A stretch of DNA of 64,000 nt from Variovorax sp. WS11 (GTDB lineage: Bacteria > Pseudomonadota > Gammaproteobacteria > Burkholderiales > Burkholderiaceae_C). The notes under the pieces are model-generated. The model saw only the letters and a list, made by a program, of their open reading frames with translations. It had not been told where the DNA came from and did no database searches. Below, in pieces: positions 44,492 through 53,364 of the stretch (the stretch's first letter is position 1; the number at the start of each line of letters is the position of its first letter). The position numbers and the translations under genes are program-made. The stretch covers positions 620,001-684,000 of the forward strand of contig NZ_JAAGOW010000004.1 of NCBI RefSeq assembly GCF_010499245.1. The letters are read 5' to 3'.

Positions 44492-45439
44492 ATGACCTCT
44501 GTGACTGATATTGCGTACGTGGAGTTCGGCTTCAAGGACCTGGAGCGGGCGGAGGCCTTCTACTCCGACTTTGGCCTCGTGCTCGAGGAGCGCACGGACT
44601 CCACCCTGCTGATGCGTGCCGCGTGCGAGCAACGCTACTGCTTCATTGGCCGCAAGTCTGATTCGAACGGGCTGCAGGCGGTTGGGATGAAGGCCGTCAG
44701 CATGAAGGTTCTCGAGGAAGCGGCGCAGTTCCCGGAGGCAAGCGGCATCGAGGCGATGGACGCGCCCGGCGGCGGGTGGCGCGTGCGTCTTGCGAGTCCC
44801 AGCGGGCTGTCCTTCGACCTGACCTTCGGGATCGAGGCTCAGGTGCCGCTTCCCACCCGCGCTCCACTGAAAATCAATCACGGCCAGGTTAAGAGCCGCT
44901 TTGGCGAGTGGCAGCGCGCCAAGGACGGTGCCGCAGAGGTGTTGCGCCTGGGCCATGTCGCTCTGGCGACGACGGACTTCGAGCGCGATTTCGCATGGCT
45001 GCAGAGCCGTCTCGGAATGCGTCCCTCCGACATTCTGTTCGACGGAAAACCGGAAAACCGCATCGGTGCCTTCTTGCATTGCACAGGGGCCTCACGCTGG
45101 GTCGATCACCACAGCATCGCGCTGTTCGCCTCTTCGGAAACTCGAATGCACCACTGCTCCTTCGAGTTGCAGGACATCGACGCAGAGTTCCTGGGCAACA
45201 AGTGGATGCAGTCCCGCGGCTGGACCGGGCTGTGGGGAATCGGGCGCCACGTGCTCGGAAGTCAGATCTACGACTACTGGTTCGACCCCGAAGGCAACCT
45301 GGTTGAGCACTTTACGGATGGCGATCTGGTCCAGCCCGGCACCGAAGCCGGGATGCACCAAGTCTGCGATGACTCGCTCTCGCAATGGGGCCCCCCTGTG
45401 CCGAAGACCTTCCTCGAGCCCTGGAAGCACGAAGCGTGA
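44492..45439 (+). CDS. VOC-family extradiol dioxygenase-like protein
   Basis: A 315-residue two-domain VOC protein. Metal ligands of the C-terminal domain are visible: His in RLGHVALAT, His in WVDHHSIALF and Glu in EGNLVEHFTDGD. It shares GRHVLGSQ and the same overall layout with the protein encoded at 25590, so the two are paralogues. Expected role is Fe(II)-dependent cleavage of a catechol-like intermediate. Its stop overlaps the next gene's GTG start. Confidence 0.88.
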   Translation: MTSVTDIAYVEFGFKDLERAEAFYSDFGLVLEERTDSTLLMRAACEQRYCFIGRKSDSNGLQAVGMKAVSMKVLEEAAQFPEASGIEAMDAPGGGWRVRLASPSGLSFDLTFGIEAQVPLPTRAPLKINHGQVKSRFGEWQRAKDGAAEVLRLGHVALATTDFERDFAWLQSRLGMRPSDILFDGKPENRIGAFLHCTGASRWVDHHSIALFASSETRMHHCSFELQDIDAEFLGNKWMQSRGWTGLWGIGRHVLGSQIYDYWFDPEGNLVEHFTDGDLVQPGTEAGMHQVCDDSLSQWGPPVPKTFLEPWKHEA

Positions 45440-46350
45440 GTACCGAGATGACTGCATCGGCAACCTCCATCGGCTGGATCGGCGTTGGCGCCATGGGCCG
45501 GCCGATGTGCGACAACCTGCTGCGAGCCGGACATCGGCTCACCGCGTACGACCAGGATCGCTCGCGCCTCGAAGCTCTGGTCGCTGCCGGGGCGACTGCT
45601 GCAAGTTCACCAGGCGCCCTTGCTGCGGCGTCCGACGTGGTCTTCTCGACGATATTCGACGACGCTGGACTGCGCGACATCGTTCTGGGATCGAACGGTA
45701 TCGCCGCTTCGGCTGGGAAGGGGACCACCTATGTCGACATGAGCACGGTGTCGCCAGCTGCATCCGCCGTCGTGGCGGAGGGCTTGGCCGCATGCGGGAT
45801 CGCCTATCTGCGTGCGCCAGTTTCCGGGACCGTCACGCTGGCCACCACTGGGCAGCTCAGCACGTTCGTGTCCGGCCCGAGGACCGAGTTCGAGAGGCTA
45901 CTGCCCTTGCTCGGTGTACTGACTGCGCGACAGAGTCACGTCGGTGAGGGCGAAGAGGCTCGCGTGATCAAGCTGTTGATCAATCTGATGGTGTTCATGA
46001 ACACCGCCGTACTCGGCGAGGCTCTGGCCTTTGGCGCGCGCGGCGGACTTGACCGCCGCTTGATGCTCGATGCGATCAACGACAGCATCGTCGGCTCGGC
46101 CCACTACCGGGGCAAGGCCGACAAGATCGCGCAGCGGGACCATCAGCCGGTCGGACCCATCTCTCTTGTCATCAAGGACATGGACCTTGCGCTGGGAGTG
46201 GCTCGCGAAAACGCCGCAGCACTCCCGATCGCGGCGTTGGTGCGGCAATCGCTCGCGCTGATGCAAAGCCGGGGGCTGTCCGGCCTGGACGTGTCCGCGC
46301 TGGCTGACCTGGACGAACTTGTCCTTCTGAAGCCCGCCTCTTCCAACTAA
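45436..46350 (+). CDS. 3-hydroxyisobutyrate dehydrogenase-like NAD(P)-dependent oxidoreductase
   Basis: A 304-residue beta-hydroxyacid dehydrogenase. The Rossmann motif is IGWIGVGAMGRPM, VDMSTVSP and APVSGTV follow, and the catalytic Lys179 is in VIKLLINLM, where most relatives have K-L-x-N-N/Q. GTG 45436 overlaps the preceding stop (GTGA); ATG 45448 is an equally possible start. It oxidises or reduces a 3-hydroxy acid or tartronate semialdehyde-type compound, probably a small fragment of the ring-cleavage pathway. Confidence 0.88.
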   Translation: MSTEMTASATSIGWIGVGAMGRPMCDNLLRAGHRLTAYDQDRSRLEALVAAGATAASSPGALAAASDVVFSTIFDDAGLRDIVLGSNGIAASAGKGTTYVDMSTVSPAASAVVAEGLAACGIAYLRAPVSGTVTLATTGQLSTFVSGPRTEFERLLPLLGVLTARQSHVGEGEEARVIKLLINLMVFMNTAVLGEALAFGARGGLDRRLMLDAINDSIVGSAHYRGKADKIAQRDHQPVGPISLVIKDMDLALGVARENAAALPIAALVRQSLALMQSRGLSGLDVSALADLDELVLLKPASSN

Positions 46351-46363
46351 CTAGGAGACATCA

Positions 46364-47533
46364 ATGATTCGTCGTAAACAACGTGGCGTGGCCACGACGC
46401 CGACCGCAATCCTGCCCGCAGCGCTTCTCGGTTGCGCCCTGGTCGCGGCAATGCCCCATGTTGCCGCGCAACCCGCGCTCAGCGGCGAGCCCATTCGAGT
46501 CGGGGCACTGCTGTCGACCACCGGTGGCCTTGCCTCTGTCGGAATTCCTGAGCGCGAAGGGGTGCTCCTCGCGCAGAAAATGGTCAATGCTCGCGGCGGC
46601 ATCAACGGCCGGCCGCTCGAGGTCGTGCTCGAGGACGACGGCTCCAGCCCCGATTCGGCGGTCGCAAAAGTCAACGCCCTGATCCACACCCACAAGGTGC
46701 GCGCCATCGTCGGGCCGTCGGGCATCGCGCAGACGGTCGCCGTGGGCGGTATCACCCAAGCCCAGAAGCTTCCGCTCATGGCGTTCAGCGGGATTGGGCC
46801 GGCCGTGGAACGCGAACGCACTTGCGTGTTTCATTTGACTCCGTCGCAGGAGCTGAACGCGAGGGCGGTCTTGTCTTATGCCCGCGACACGGGAGCGAAG
46901 CAGGTCGGCGTTCTTCATGACTCCGGCTATGGCCAGGTGATCTGGAATGCCATGAAGAACCTTGGGCCAGAGTACGGCGTCAACTTCGTGCTGGTCGAAA
47001 AGTTCGAGATCGCCGCGACCGACGTTACGACGCAGGCGGCGAAGCTCCGCGCCGCGAGCCCCGATGCAATCATCGTTGTCTCCACGTCGGCCATCCCCTT
47101 TCGGAACATCCGGCAGGTCAAGATTGCCGCCCCGATCATCGCAGTCCACGGCACAGCAAGCTACGAACTCGTGAAGGCGATGGGCGAGGCAGCAGACAAC
47201 GTTGTTCATTCCGAGTTCCTGGTCGCGGAGGATCCCTTGCCCGCCCAGAAGGAGTTCGTCGACGCATACAAAAAGGAATATGGGAAGCTACCGAAACACT
47301 TCTCTGCAGCGGCATGGGACGCGGTCATGGCATTGAGTGAGTCGATCAAGGCCAACGGCGCCGACGCGAGCAACGAGAAGCTTTGTACCGCCATGCGCCG
47401 GACCTACGCCGGGGTGACGACGCGCTACGACTTTGCGGCACCTGACATGGGCGGCATCGCGCTCGCGGGATTCACGTACTCGAAGCTTGTGAAGGGCCAG
47501 TTCACTCGGCTCGACTACAAGGCCGCGAAGTAG
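46364..47533 (+). CDS. Liv-type ABC transporter substrate-binding protein
   Basis: A 389-residue Peripla_BP_6 receptor with a Sec signal peptide (basic MIRRKQRG, hydrophobic core, cleavage near HVAAQP). IRVGALLSTTGGLASVG and VGPSGIAQT are family hallmarks. TAGGAGA precedes the ATG. It is followed by genes for two permeases and two ATPases, a complete importer within the FAH/VOC operon, so its ligand is probably the aromatic substrate of that operon. Confidence 0.93.
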   Translation: MIRRKQRGVATTPTAILPAALLGCALVAAMPHVAAQPALSGEPIRVGALLSTTGGLASVGIPEREGVLLAQKMVNARGGINGRPLEVVLEDDGSSPDSAVAKVNALIHTHKVRAIVGPSGIAQTVAVGGITQAQKLPLMAFSGIGPAVERERTCVFHLTPSQELNARAVLSYARDTGAKQVGVLHDSGYGQVIWNAMKNLGPEYGVNFVLVEKFEIAATDVTTQAAKLRAASPDAIIVVSTSAIPFRNIRQVKIAAPIIAVHGTASYELVKAMGEAADNVVHSEFLVAEDPLPAQKEFVDAYKKEYGKLPKHFSAAAWDAVMALSESIKANGADASNEKLCTAMRRTYAGVTTRYDFAAPDMGGIALAGFTYSKLVKGQFTRLDYKAAK

Positions 47534-47567
47534 ATGCTGGTCCGTTAGGAACTATTGGACCATCATC

Positions 47568-48455
47568 ATGAACAGCAGTCTCGTCATGCAAGCCATCCTC
47601 TCGGGGATTGTCAACGGCTTTGTCTATGCCCTTGTCGGGATGGGCATGGCCGTCATTTTCAAAGGTACCCGCATCATCAACGCGATGCAGGGGGAGTTTG
47701 CGGTCATCGGCGCGCTGGTGGCCGTGTTCGGGCTGCAAGCGCTCGGATTGCCCTACGCAGTGACTTTGGTCGCCGGTATCGTTTCAGGCGCACTGACCGG
47801 GCTGCTCGTGGACTGGCTGTTCGTGGGGCCCATGACGAAGCGCGGGGCCGGCGAGGAGGGCTTTCTCTTGCTCACCATCGGGCTGGCTTTCACGCTGTCG
47901 GCGGCCGCACTGTTCTTCGCTGGCCGCGACTCGCACCTGCTGCCGGGGTTCGGAGGCGAGGGAGTCGTCGAGCTTCTTGGCGCCTTTCTGCCGATACATG
48001 CGGTTTGGCTCGCAGCCCTTGCGACCGCCGTCGTGATCGGCTTGCGCTTGTTCTATACGAAAAGCCTTGTCGGGTTGGCGATGAGTGCTGCGTCCTTGGA
48101 CCCCGACGGCGCAACCACAACAGGCATCAACGTCACTCGAATGAGGCGAATGACCTTTGTGCTCGGCGGCGCGCTCGGCGCGATCGCCGGCTTGCTTGTG
48201 ACGCCTCTGATCGCAGTCAACTATCAGATGGGCATTGGACTCACGCTCAAGGGCTTTGCGGCGGCCATCCTCGGAGGGTTGAGCAACCCCCTCGGGGCGG
48301 TCGTCGGCGGGCTGGCACTCGGCTTGCTGGAGTCCCTCGCGGTGCTGAGCTTCCCTTCGGGCTACAAGGACGCGATCGCTCTCTCGCTCTTGATCGTCAT
48401 CATGATCGTCATGCCCAATGGCCTGCTTGGCCGAACCGGGCGAAAGGGGGGCTGA
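47568..48455 (+). CDS. livH: Liv-type ABC transporter permease (LivH)
   Basis: A 295-residue permease with about eight membrane helices. GIVNGFVYALVGMGMAVIF, INAMQGEFAVIGALV and GGLSNPLGAVVGGLALGL are the LivH-type segments, and LVGLAMSAASLDPDGATTTG lies at the ATPase-contact loop. It follows the receptor gene by 34 bp and precedes livM by 4 bp. Confidence 0.93.
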   Translation: MNSSLVMQAILSGIVNGFVYALVGMGMAVIFKGTRIINAMQGEFAVIGALVAVFGLQALGLPYAVTLVAGIVSGALTGLLVDWLFVGPMTKRGAGEEGFLLLTIGLAFTLSAAALFFAGRDSHLLPGFGGEGVVELLGAFLPIHAVWLAALATAVVIGLRLFYTKSLVGLAMSAASLDPDGATTTGINVTRMRRMTFVLGGALGAIAGLLVTPLIAVNYQMGIGLTLKGFAAAILGGLSNPLGAVVGGLALGLLESLAVLSFPSGYKDAIALSLLIVIMIVMPNGLLGRTGRKGG

Positions 48456-48459
48456 GGCC

Positions 48460-49398
48460 ATGAAGGCACGTCAACTCGCGCTTGGGATCGTCGTCGCTGT
48501 GGCATGGCTCGCCATACCCCACCTGCTGTCGCGCCACCATATCGACATGCTCAACTTCGCCGCCATTCTCGCGGTAGGCGGATTGGGCGTCGGCCTTCTG
48601 CTCGGCCAGTGTGGCATCGTCAACCTGGCGCAGGCCGCGTTCTATGGGATCGGCGCCTATTCATCGGCCTACTGCACCGTGACCCTGGGGTGGCCTTCCT
48701 TCACCGGATTTCTCGCCGGCCTCGCAATCAGCGCTGCCATTGCAGCTGCGATCGGCTTGCCGATCCTGAGACTGGGGGGTTTTTTTCTTGCCCTGGCAAC
48801 GCTGGCCGTCGGCAGCGTGGCGAGCGTGCTGTTCTTCGAGTGGGATTGGCTTACCGGCGGCACGCTGGGCATCGGTGGCATCCCCAAGCTGGCGGCCTTC
48901 GGATTTGCGCTCGACACCCCGGCACGTTACTACTACTTCATTGGGCCGTTGCTCTTGTCGCTGCTGGTCTTGGCGCGCAACCTGGTCGCGGGCCGCCCGG
49001 GTCTGGCGATGCGCGCCATGCGCGACGCTCCAGCGGCTGCTGAAGTCCTTGCCGTTGACATGAGCCGCCTCAAGACAGTCATGTTTGTGATCTGCGCGAT
49101 GCTTGGATCCCTGGCAGGGTCGCTCTTCGCGCACTATGTCTCGTTTGTCAGCGTGCAGAGCTTCACCGTCGAGCGCTCTATCGTCTTCTTGCTGGTTCCC
49201 GTGATTGCGGGCGCGCACTCGGTTGGTGGGGTTGTCATCGGTGCCCTGTTCGTTGCGCTCATGCCCGAGTTGCTCAGTGGGCTTGGCGACTTCCATCAAG
49301 TCTTGTTTGGCTTGTCGCTCGTCCTGGTGGTGACGCTCCTGCCCGGCGGATTGACGAGTCTCTGGAATCGACTGCCCGTGGCCGGAGGCCGTCCATGA
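48460..49398 (+). CDS. livM: Liv-type ABC transporter permease (LivM)
   Basis: A 312-residue inner-membrane permease; GQCGIVNLAQAAFYGIGAYS is the LivM hallmark, LAMRAMRDAPAAAEVLAVDM the cytoplasmic contact loop. About eight to ten hydrophobic helices. Unlike the LivM encoded at 7993 it is not fused to an ATPase. Its stop overlaps the livG start by ATGA. Confidence 0.93.
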   Translation: MKARQLALGIVVAVAWLAIPHLLSRHHIDMLNFAAILAVGGLGVGLLLGQCGIVNLAQAAFYGIGAYSSAYCTVTLGWPSFTGFLAGLAISAAIAAAIGLPILRLGGFFLALATLAVGSVASVLFFEWDWLTGGTLGIGGIPKLAAFGFALDTPARYYYFIGPLLLSLLVLARNLVAGRPGLAMRAMRDAPAAAEVLAVDMSRLKTVMFVICAMLGSLAGSLFAHYVSFVSVQSFTVERSIVFLLVPVIAGAHSVGGVVIGALFVALMPELLSGLGDFHQVLFGLSLVLVVTLLPGGLTSLWNRLPVAGGRP

Positions 49399-50204
49399 AC
49401 GCTCAGGTAATGGATCGCGCCGAACACCAGGCGAAGGCGACCGATGCCGCTGCTCCTCTGCTCGGACTGCATGGCGTGGCGCACAGCTTCGGGGGCCTAC
49501 AAGTGCTTCGTGATGTCAATCTGGTCGCGCCGGCAGGTCGGATCACAGGATTGATCGGGCCCAACGGAAGCGGAAAGACTACCTGCTTCAACATCGTCTC
49601 CGGCTTCCTTCGCCCTCGGAGCGGGCGAGTGATTTTCGAGGGGCAAGACATCACGGCGCACACCGTGCAGCAGCGAAGCCGCGCCGGCTTGGTACGCACC
49701 TTTCAAACCCCGCAGGTGTTCCAGCAAATGACGGTACTCGAGAACCTGATGGTCGGGCGTTACAAAGCGACCGAAGCCGGTGTGCTCCAGGCGACCTTTC
49801 GTACGCCTGCCGCTCGCGTGGAGTTCGATGCCATGCGCGCTTCTGCCGAGGCTGCATGCGTCCGATTCGGGCTCGAAGGACTGAAGAACAAGCGAGCCGG
49901 CAGCCTTCCTGCAGGGCAGCGGCGAGTGCTCGAACTCGCGCGCGCCTGCATCGGGGCACCGCGCATGCTGCTCCTGGACGAGCCATCTTCGGGGCTCAAC
50001 AGTGAAGAGATCGAACTCTTGCGCGAGTGGATTGTCACGCTCAATCGTGAAGGACTGACCATCCTCCTGGTGTCGCACGACATGGGGTTGATGACCTGTT
50101 GCGATCGCGTTCATGTTCTGTACTTCGGAGAGATCATTTCTAGCGGGACGATGGCGTCCGTGCAAGGTGATCCGCGAGTCTGCGAAGCCTACCTGGGAGT
50201 CTGA
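49395..50204 (+). CDS. livG: Liv-type ABC transporter ATPase (LivG)
   Basis: A 269-residue ATPase with Walker A GPNGSGKTT, the LivG-type signature LPAGQRRVLELARA, Walker B LLLDEPSSGLNSEE and the H-loop LVSHDMGLM. A 25-residue N-terminal extension precedes the first strand (LGLHGVAHSFGGLQ). Pairs with the LivF encoded 5 bp downstream. Confidence 0.93.
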   Translation: MNAQVMDRAEHQAKATDAAAPLLGLHGVAHSFGGLQVLRDVNLVAPAGRITGLIGPNGSGKTTCFNIVSGFLRPRSGRVIFEGQDITAHTVQQRSRAGLVRTFQTPQVFQQMTVLENLMVGRYKATEAGVLQATFRTPAARVEFDAMRASAEAACVRFGLEGLKNKRAGSLPAGQRRVLELARACIGAPRMLLLDEPSSGLNSEEIELLREWIVTLNREGLTILLVSHDMGLMTCCDRVHVLYFGEIISSGTMASVQGDPRVCEAYLGV

Positions 50205-50209
50205 GAGCC

Positions 50210-50929
50210 ATGCTGCAAGTGAAGGGTTTGAAAGCAGGTTACGGCGGCATCCCCGTGCTTCACGGCGTGGATCTGGAGATCGCAGCCGGGGAGGCCGTGG
50301 CCGTCGTGGGCGCCAATGGGGCGGGTAAGACGGCGCTCGTCCGATCGATCTCGGGTCTGATGAAAGCGATCGATGGGCGCGTACTCAAGGATGGCCAGGA
50401 CATCACTGGCGTTCCAGGTCATCGGCGGCTCGAGCATGGCATCGCGGTGGTGCTGGAGAACCGCAACCTGTTTACCGAGCTTTCGGTGATGGACAACCTG
50501 CGCCTCGCGCAGAGTGCCGGCCGCCGGGCTCGACACGACAAGGCTCGATTCACTCTCGACGAGGTTTGCGCGCTGTTTCCGTTGGTGGGCGAGCGCCGCA
50601 ATGCCCGGGTCGAACTGCTTTCTGGCGGTCAACAGCAGATGGTCGCCATCGCGAGGGCGCTGCTGCTGCAGCCGGACCTGCTGATCATGGATGAACTCAC
50701 GACTGGCCTTGCGCCCAAGATCGTGAAGGAGATCCTTGTTGTGCTGAACCAACTGCGCGAGCGAGGGCTGAGCATTCTTCTGGTCGAGCAAAGCATTGCG
50801 ATCGCTGCCGAAATGACTGAGCGTGCGTACGTGTTGTCAGTGGGACGGGTCATACATGAGGTCCGCCGGGGAGAGTGGCCCGCAATGCTCGCCGATAAGA
50901 CTCTCGTCAAGGCGTACCTCCATGGCTAA
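50210..50929 (+). CDS. livF: Liv-type ABC transporter ATPase (LivF)
   Basis: A 239-residue ATPase: MLQVKGLKAGYGGIPVLHGV, Walker A GANGAGKTA, signature LSGGQQQMVAIARAL, Walker B LLIMDELTTGLAP, H-loop VEQSIAIA. Walker B is followed by Leu (DEL) where DEP is usual. It completes the second HAAT importer of the window. Confidence 0.93.
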   Translation: MLQVKGLKAGYGGIPVLHGVDLEIAAGEAVAVVGANGAGKTALVRSISGLMKAIDGRVLKDGQDITGVPGHRRLEHGIAVVLENRNLFTELSVMDNLRLAQSAGRRARHDKARFTLDEVCALFPLVGERRNARVELLSGGQQQMVAIARALLLQPDLLIMDELTTGLAPKIVKEILVVLNQLRERGLSILLVEQSIAIAAEMTERAYVLSVGRVIHEVRRGEWPAMLADKTLVKAYLHG

Positions 50930-50957
50930 AGCGGTGGCTCAAATTGAAGCGAGGCAG

Positions 50958-51407
50958 ATGAACATGACATACCAGGAGGATGAATCGGCGCCGAAGGCTT
51001 CCGAGGAGGTCCTGGCCGACGAGGTGCTGCGTGCGGACGATGCCCGCTACGAGGCAATGGTGAATGGTGATCTCGCCGCGCTCGATCTGCTCTTGTCGCC
51101 GGAGTTGACCTACACGCATTCGTCGGCGCACTGCGAAAGCAAGAAGGAGTACATGGCCTCATTGTCTGGCGGACGTGTTCGCTATCAGGCGACGCAGCGC
51201 GACGAGGTCTCGGTGCGGATTCGGGGCGAGGCTGCCATTCTGGAGGGGCACGTGGTCCTCTTGGCGACCGTCGATGGAGTGCCGCGGCGGCTGGACAACA
51301 GATTCCTGAGCGTGTGGCTGCGTCGAGACCACTCCTGGCAGATGCTTGCCTGGGCCTCGACGCCCTTGCCCGACGTGCCCAAAGAGGGAGCCAAGGATGC
51401 TGATTGA
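50958..51407 (+). CDS. SnoaL-like/NTF2-fold protein (DUF4440-type)
   Basis: A 149-residue protein with the DUF4440/SnoaL-like pattern: DDARYEAMVNGDLAALDLLL, LSPELTYTHSSAHCESKKEY and FLSVWLRRDHSWQMLAWAST. ATG 50958 has GAGG 4 bp upstream; ATG 50922, which overlaps livF, is an alternative. Members act as isomerases, dehydratases or ligand-binding proteins. It is encoded in the FAH/VOC operon and its 3' end overlaps the next gene by 11 bp. Confidence 0.82.
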   Translation: MNMTYQEDESAPKASEEVLADEVLRADDARYEAMVNGDLAALDLLLSPELTYTHSSAHCESKKEYMASLSGGRVRYQATQRDEVSVRIRGEAAILEGHVVLLATVDGVPRRLDNRFLSVWLRRDHSWQMLAWASTPLPDVPKEGAKDAD

Positions 51408-52116
51408 GCGACGCTGCTACACGTTGAAGCCCGGTGGTCTCGGGGCCTTCTGGCGTGCACAGGAAGACCGCGGATACGAGTCGGTGCGTCCGATACTGGA
51501 GCGACTGATCGGCTACTTCTCGGCTGTCAGTGGCCCGGCTGATCAGGTCGTGCACCTCTATCGCTACGACACCTTTGACGATTGGCAAACGCGGTTGCAC
51601 GGCCTTTACGCGGTCGCGAGCCTGGAGCCCTACTTCAAGACGGTCCGCGCGCTGATGACATTTCAGGAGAACGCCTTCCTGAGTCCTGCGCCATTGGACG
51701 CGCTCAGTCCGATCTGGAACAGCGAGCGCGATTGGCTGCCACTGAACGGTCCGCTGTTCGAGGGCGAGCACGCGAGCCTGGTTCTCGTGGAGGAGAGCAC
51801 GCATCTCCTGATGCCCGGCACCTTGCCCGCTTACTGGGCGGCGTGGGCCAATGCCGGCGTGAGCGCAATGCAAGCCGACGCCGCATCGCAACTCGGCAGC
51901 TTCGTGGGTGTGGTTGGCCAGCAGCATGAGGTCAGGCACTACCGCGTTCATGCGAGCTTCGAGGCACGCCAGGCGGATAACGCCGCGTTGACGAGCGACC
52001 CGCGTTGGAAGGAATTCATTCACGCAATCGCGCCGCTGTGTGTGCGCAGTGAGAGAAAGCTGCTGCAGCCGGCCCCCATGGCACCGCTTTCTCCACTTTT
52101 CATGCAGGTACGATGA
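51397..52116 (+). CDS. NIPSNAP family protein
   Basis: A 239-residue protein with two ferredoxin-like repeats of the NIPSNAP family: MLIERRCYTLKPGGLGAFW at the start, then HLYRYDTFDDWQTR, and VGVVGQQHEVRHYRVHASFE in the second repeat. The family is often encoded with aromatic or terpenoid catabolic genes but has no settled biochemical function. It overlaps the SnoaL-like gene by 11 bp and the nitroreductase gene by 4 bp. Confidence 0.85.
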   Translation: MLIERRCYTLKPGGLGAFWRAQEDRGYESVRPILERLIGYFSAVSGPADQVVHLYRYDTFDDWQTRLHGLYAVASLEPYFKTVRALMTFQENAFLSPAPLDALSPIWNSERDWLPLNGPLFEGEHASLVLVEESTHLLMPGTLPAYWAAWANAGVSAMQADAASQLGSFVGVVGQQHEVRHYRVHASFEARQADNAALTSDPRWKEFIHAIAPLCVRSERKLLQPAPMAPLSPLFMQVR

Positions 52117-52706
52117 TGCTCGACAGCGACGGCTTTGATCTGATTTTTCGTGCTGCCCGAAGTCACAACGCGTGGCGAGACATGCCTGTGAGCGAAAGCC
52201 AGCTGCGTGCCTTGTACGATTTGATGAAGTGGGGGCCGACGAGCGTCAACAGCTCGCCGGGGCGGCTGATATTCCTTCGCACACGCGCATCGCGTGAGCG
52301 ACTGTTGCCTGCGCTGTCGGCCGGAAACGTCGAAAAGACACTGAGTGCTCCCGTGACGGTGATCGTTGGATACGACCTTCGTTTCGACGAGAAGCTCCCC
52401 AGGCTGTTTCCGCACAACCCCGCCATGCGCGAGATGTTCGTTGGCGAGGACAAGCGACATTTTGCGGAAACCACCGCCTTCCGCAACGGAAGCATGCAGG
52501 GTGCCTATCTGATCGTCGCCGCTCGCGCCCTGGGGCTTGACTGCGGCCCGATGTCAGGATTCGACAACGCTGTCGTCGATGCCGAGTTCTTTGCAGGAAC
52601 GGCCATCCGGTCGAACTTCCTCTGCAACCTGGGTTACGGAAGTGGCGAGCGCCTCTTCGAGCGAAGCCCGCGGCTGAGTTTTGATGAAGCTTGCTCATTG
52701 ATTTGA
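52113..52706 (+). CDS. RutE-like nitroreductase family protein
   Basis: A 197-residue FMN-dependent reductase of the RutE group: KWGPTSVNSSPGRLIFL, TAFRNGSMQGAYLIVAARAL and LDCGPMSGFDN. These segments are nearly the same in the protein encoded at 26623, so they are close paralogues. It may reduce a semialdehyde or enone made by ring cleavage. ATG 52113 overlaps the NIPSNAP stop. Confidence 0.88.
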   Translation: MMLDSDGFDLIFRAARSHNAWRDMPVSESQLRALYDLMKWGPTSVNSSPGRLIFLRTRASRERLLPALSAGNVEKTLSAPVTVIVGYDLRFDEKLPRLFPHNPAMREMFVGEDKRHFAETTAFRNGSMQGAYLIVAARALGLDCGPMSGFDNAVVDAEFFAGTAIRSNFLCNLGYGSGERLFERSPRLSFDEACSLI

Positions 52707-52720
52707 TCGGAACGAATTCC

Positions 52721-53275
52721 ATGCACGATCCGACTGATTTCGTGACCCTGGTCATCCAGCACGAGGTAAAGCCAGCCTCGCGGGCGGCCTATGAGGCCTG
52801 GCTGAAGAAGATCGCGCAGGCTTGCCAGCGCTTCCGGGGCCACCTTGGCGTGAACATCATTCGTCCGCACGGAACCACGCACGCCTACGTGATCGTCTTG
52901 CGCTTCGATTCCCACGACCATCTCATGGGCTGGATTGAATCCGATGCCAGAAAAGAGCTCTTGGCTCGGGCAGATCCCTTATTTCTCAGCGCGGAAGAGC
53001 TTGAGATCCAGAGCGGGCTGGAGTATTGGTTCACACCGCCTTCGGGCAAGCCCGTTCATGCGAAGCCTTTCAAGCAGTTCCTGATCACGCTCTCTGCGAT
53101 CTTTCCATTGACGGTGATCGTTCCATGGGCGCTGGCGCCGATCGTGCGTTGGCTGCCCCCGCTGGGATGGCCAGTGCTCAGCAACTTCATCGTCGCTTCC
53201 ATCGTGGTGGCCCTGATGGTCTACGTCGTCATGCCGCGTTACACGCGCCTGATGGCGAGGTGGTTGTTTCGATGA
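52721..53275 (+). CDS. ABM-domain protein with two C-terminal membrane helices
   Basis: A 184-residue protein. Residues about 5-95 form an antibiotic-biosynthesis-monooxygenase (ABM, dimeric ferredoxin-like) domain: FVTLVIQHEVKPASRAAYEA and RFRGHLGVNIIRPHG. After a short basic linker come two hydrophobic helices (FLITLSAIFPLTVIVPWALA and FIVASIVVALMVYVVM). Such ABM proteins with a membrane-anchored tail are found in many proteobacteria, function unknown. It is the last gene of the FAH/VOC operon; start ATG 52721 or TTG 52691. Confidence 0.82.
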   Translation: MHDPTDFVTLVIQHEVKPASRAAYEAWLKKIAQACQRFRGHLGVNIIRPHGTTHAYVIVLRFDSHDHLMGWIESDARKELLARADPLFLSAEELEIQSGLEYWFTPPSGKPVHAKPFKQFLITLSAIFPLTVIVPWALAPIVRWLPPLGWPVLSNFIVASIVVALMVYVVMPRYTRLMARWLFR

Positions 53276-53364
53276 GGTCACCCCTCCCACCAGGTGCCTT
53301 GAGCACCGGCTTCATATCTTTCTCCAACGCATCGCCCCTCAACACAGATTCACAGGATATTTTC

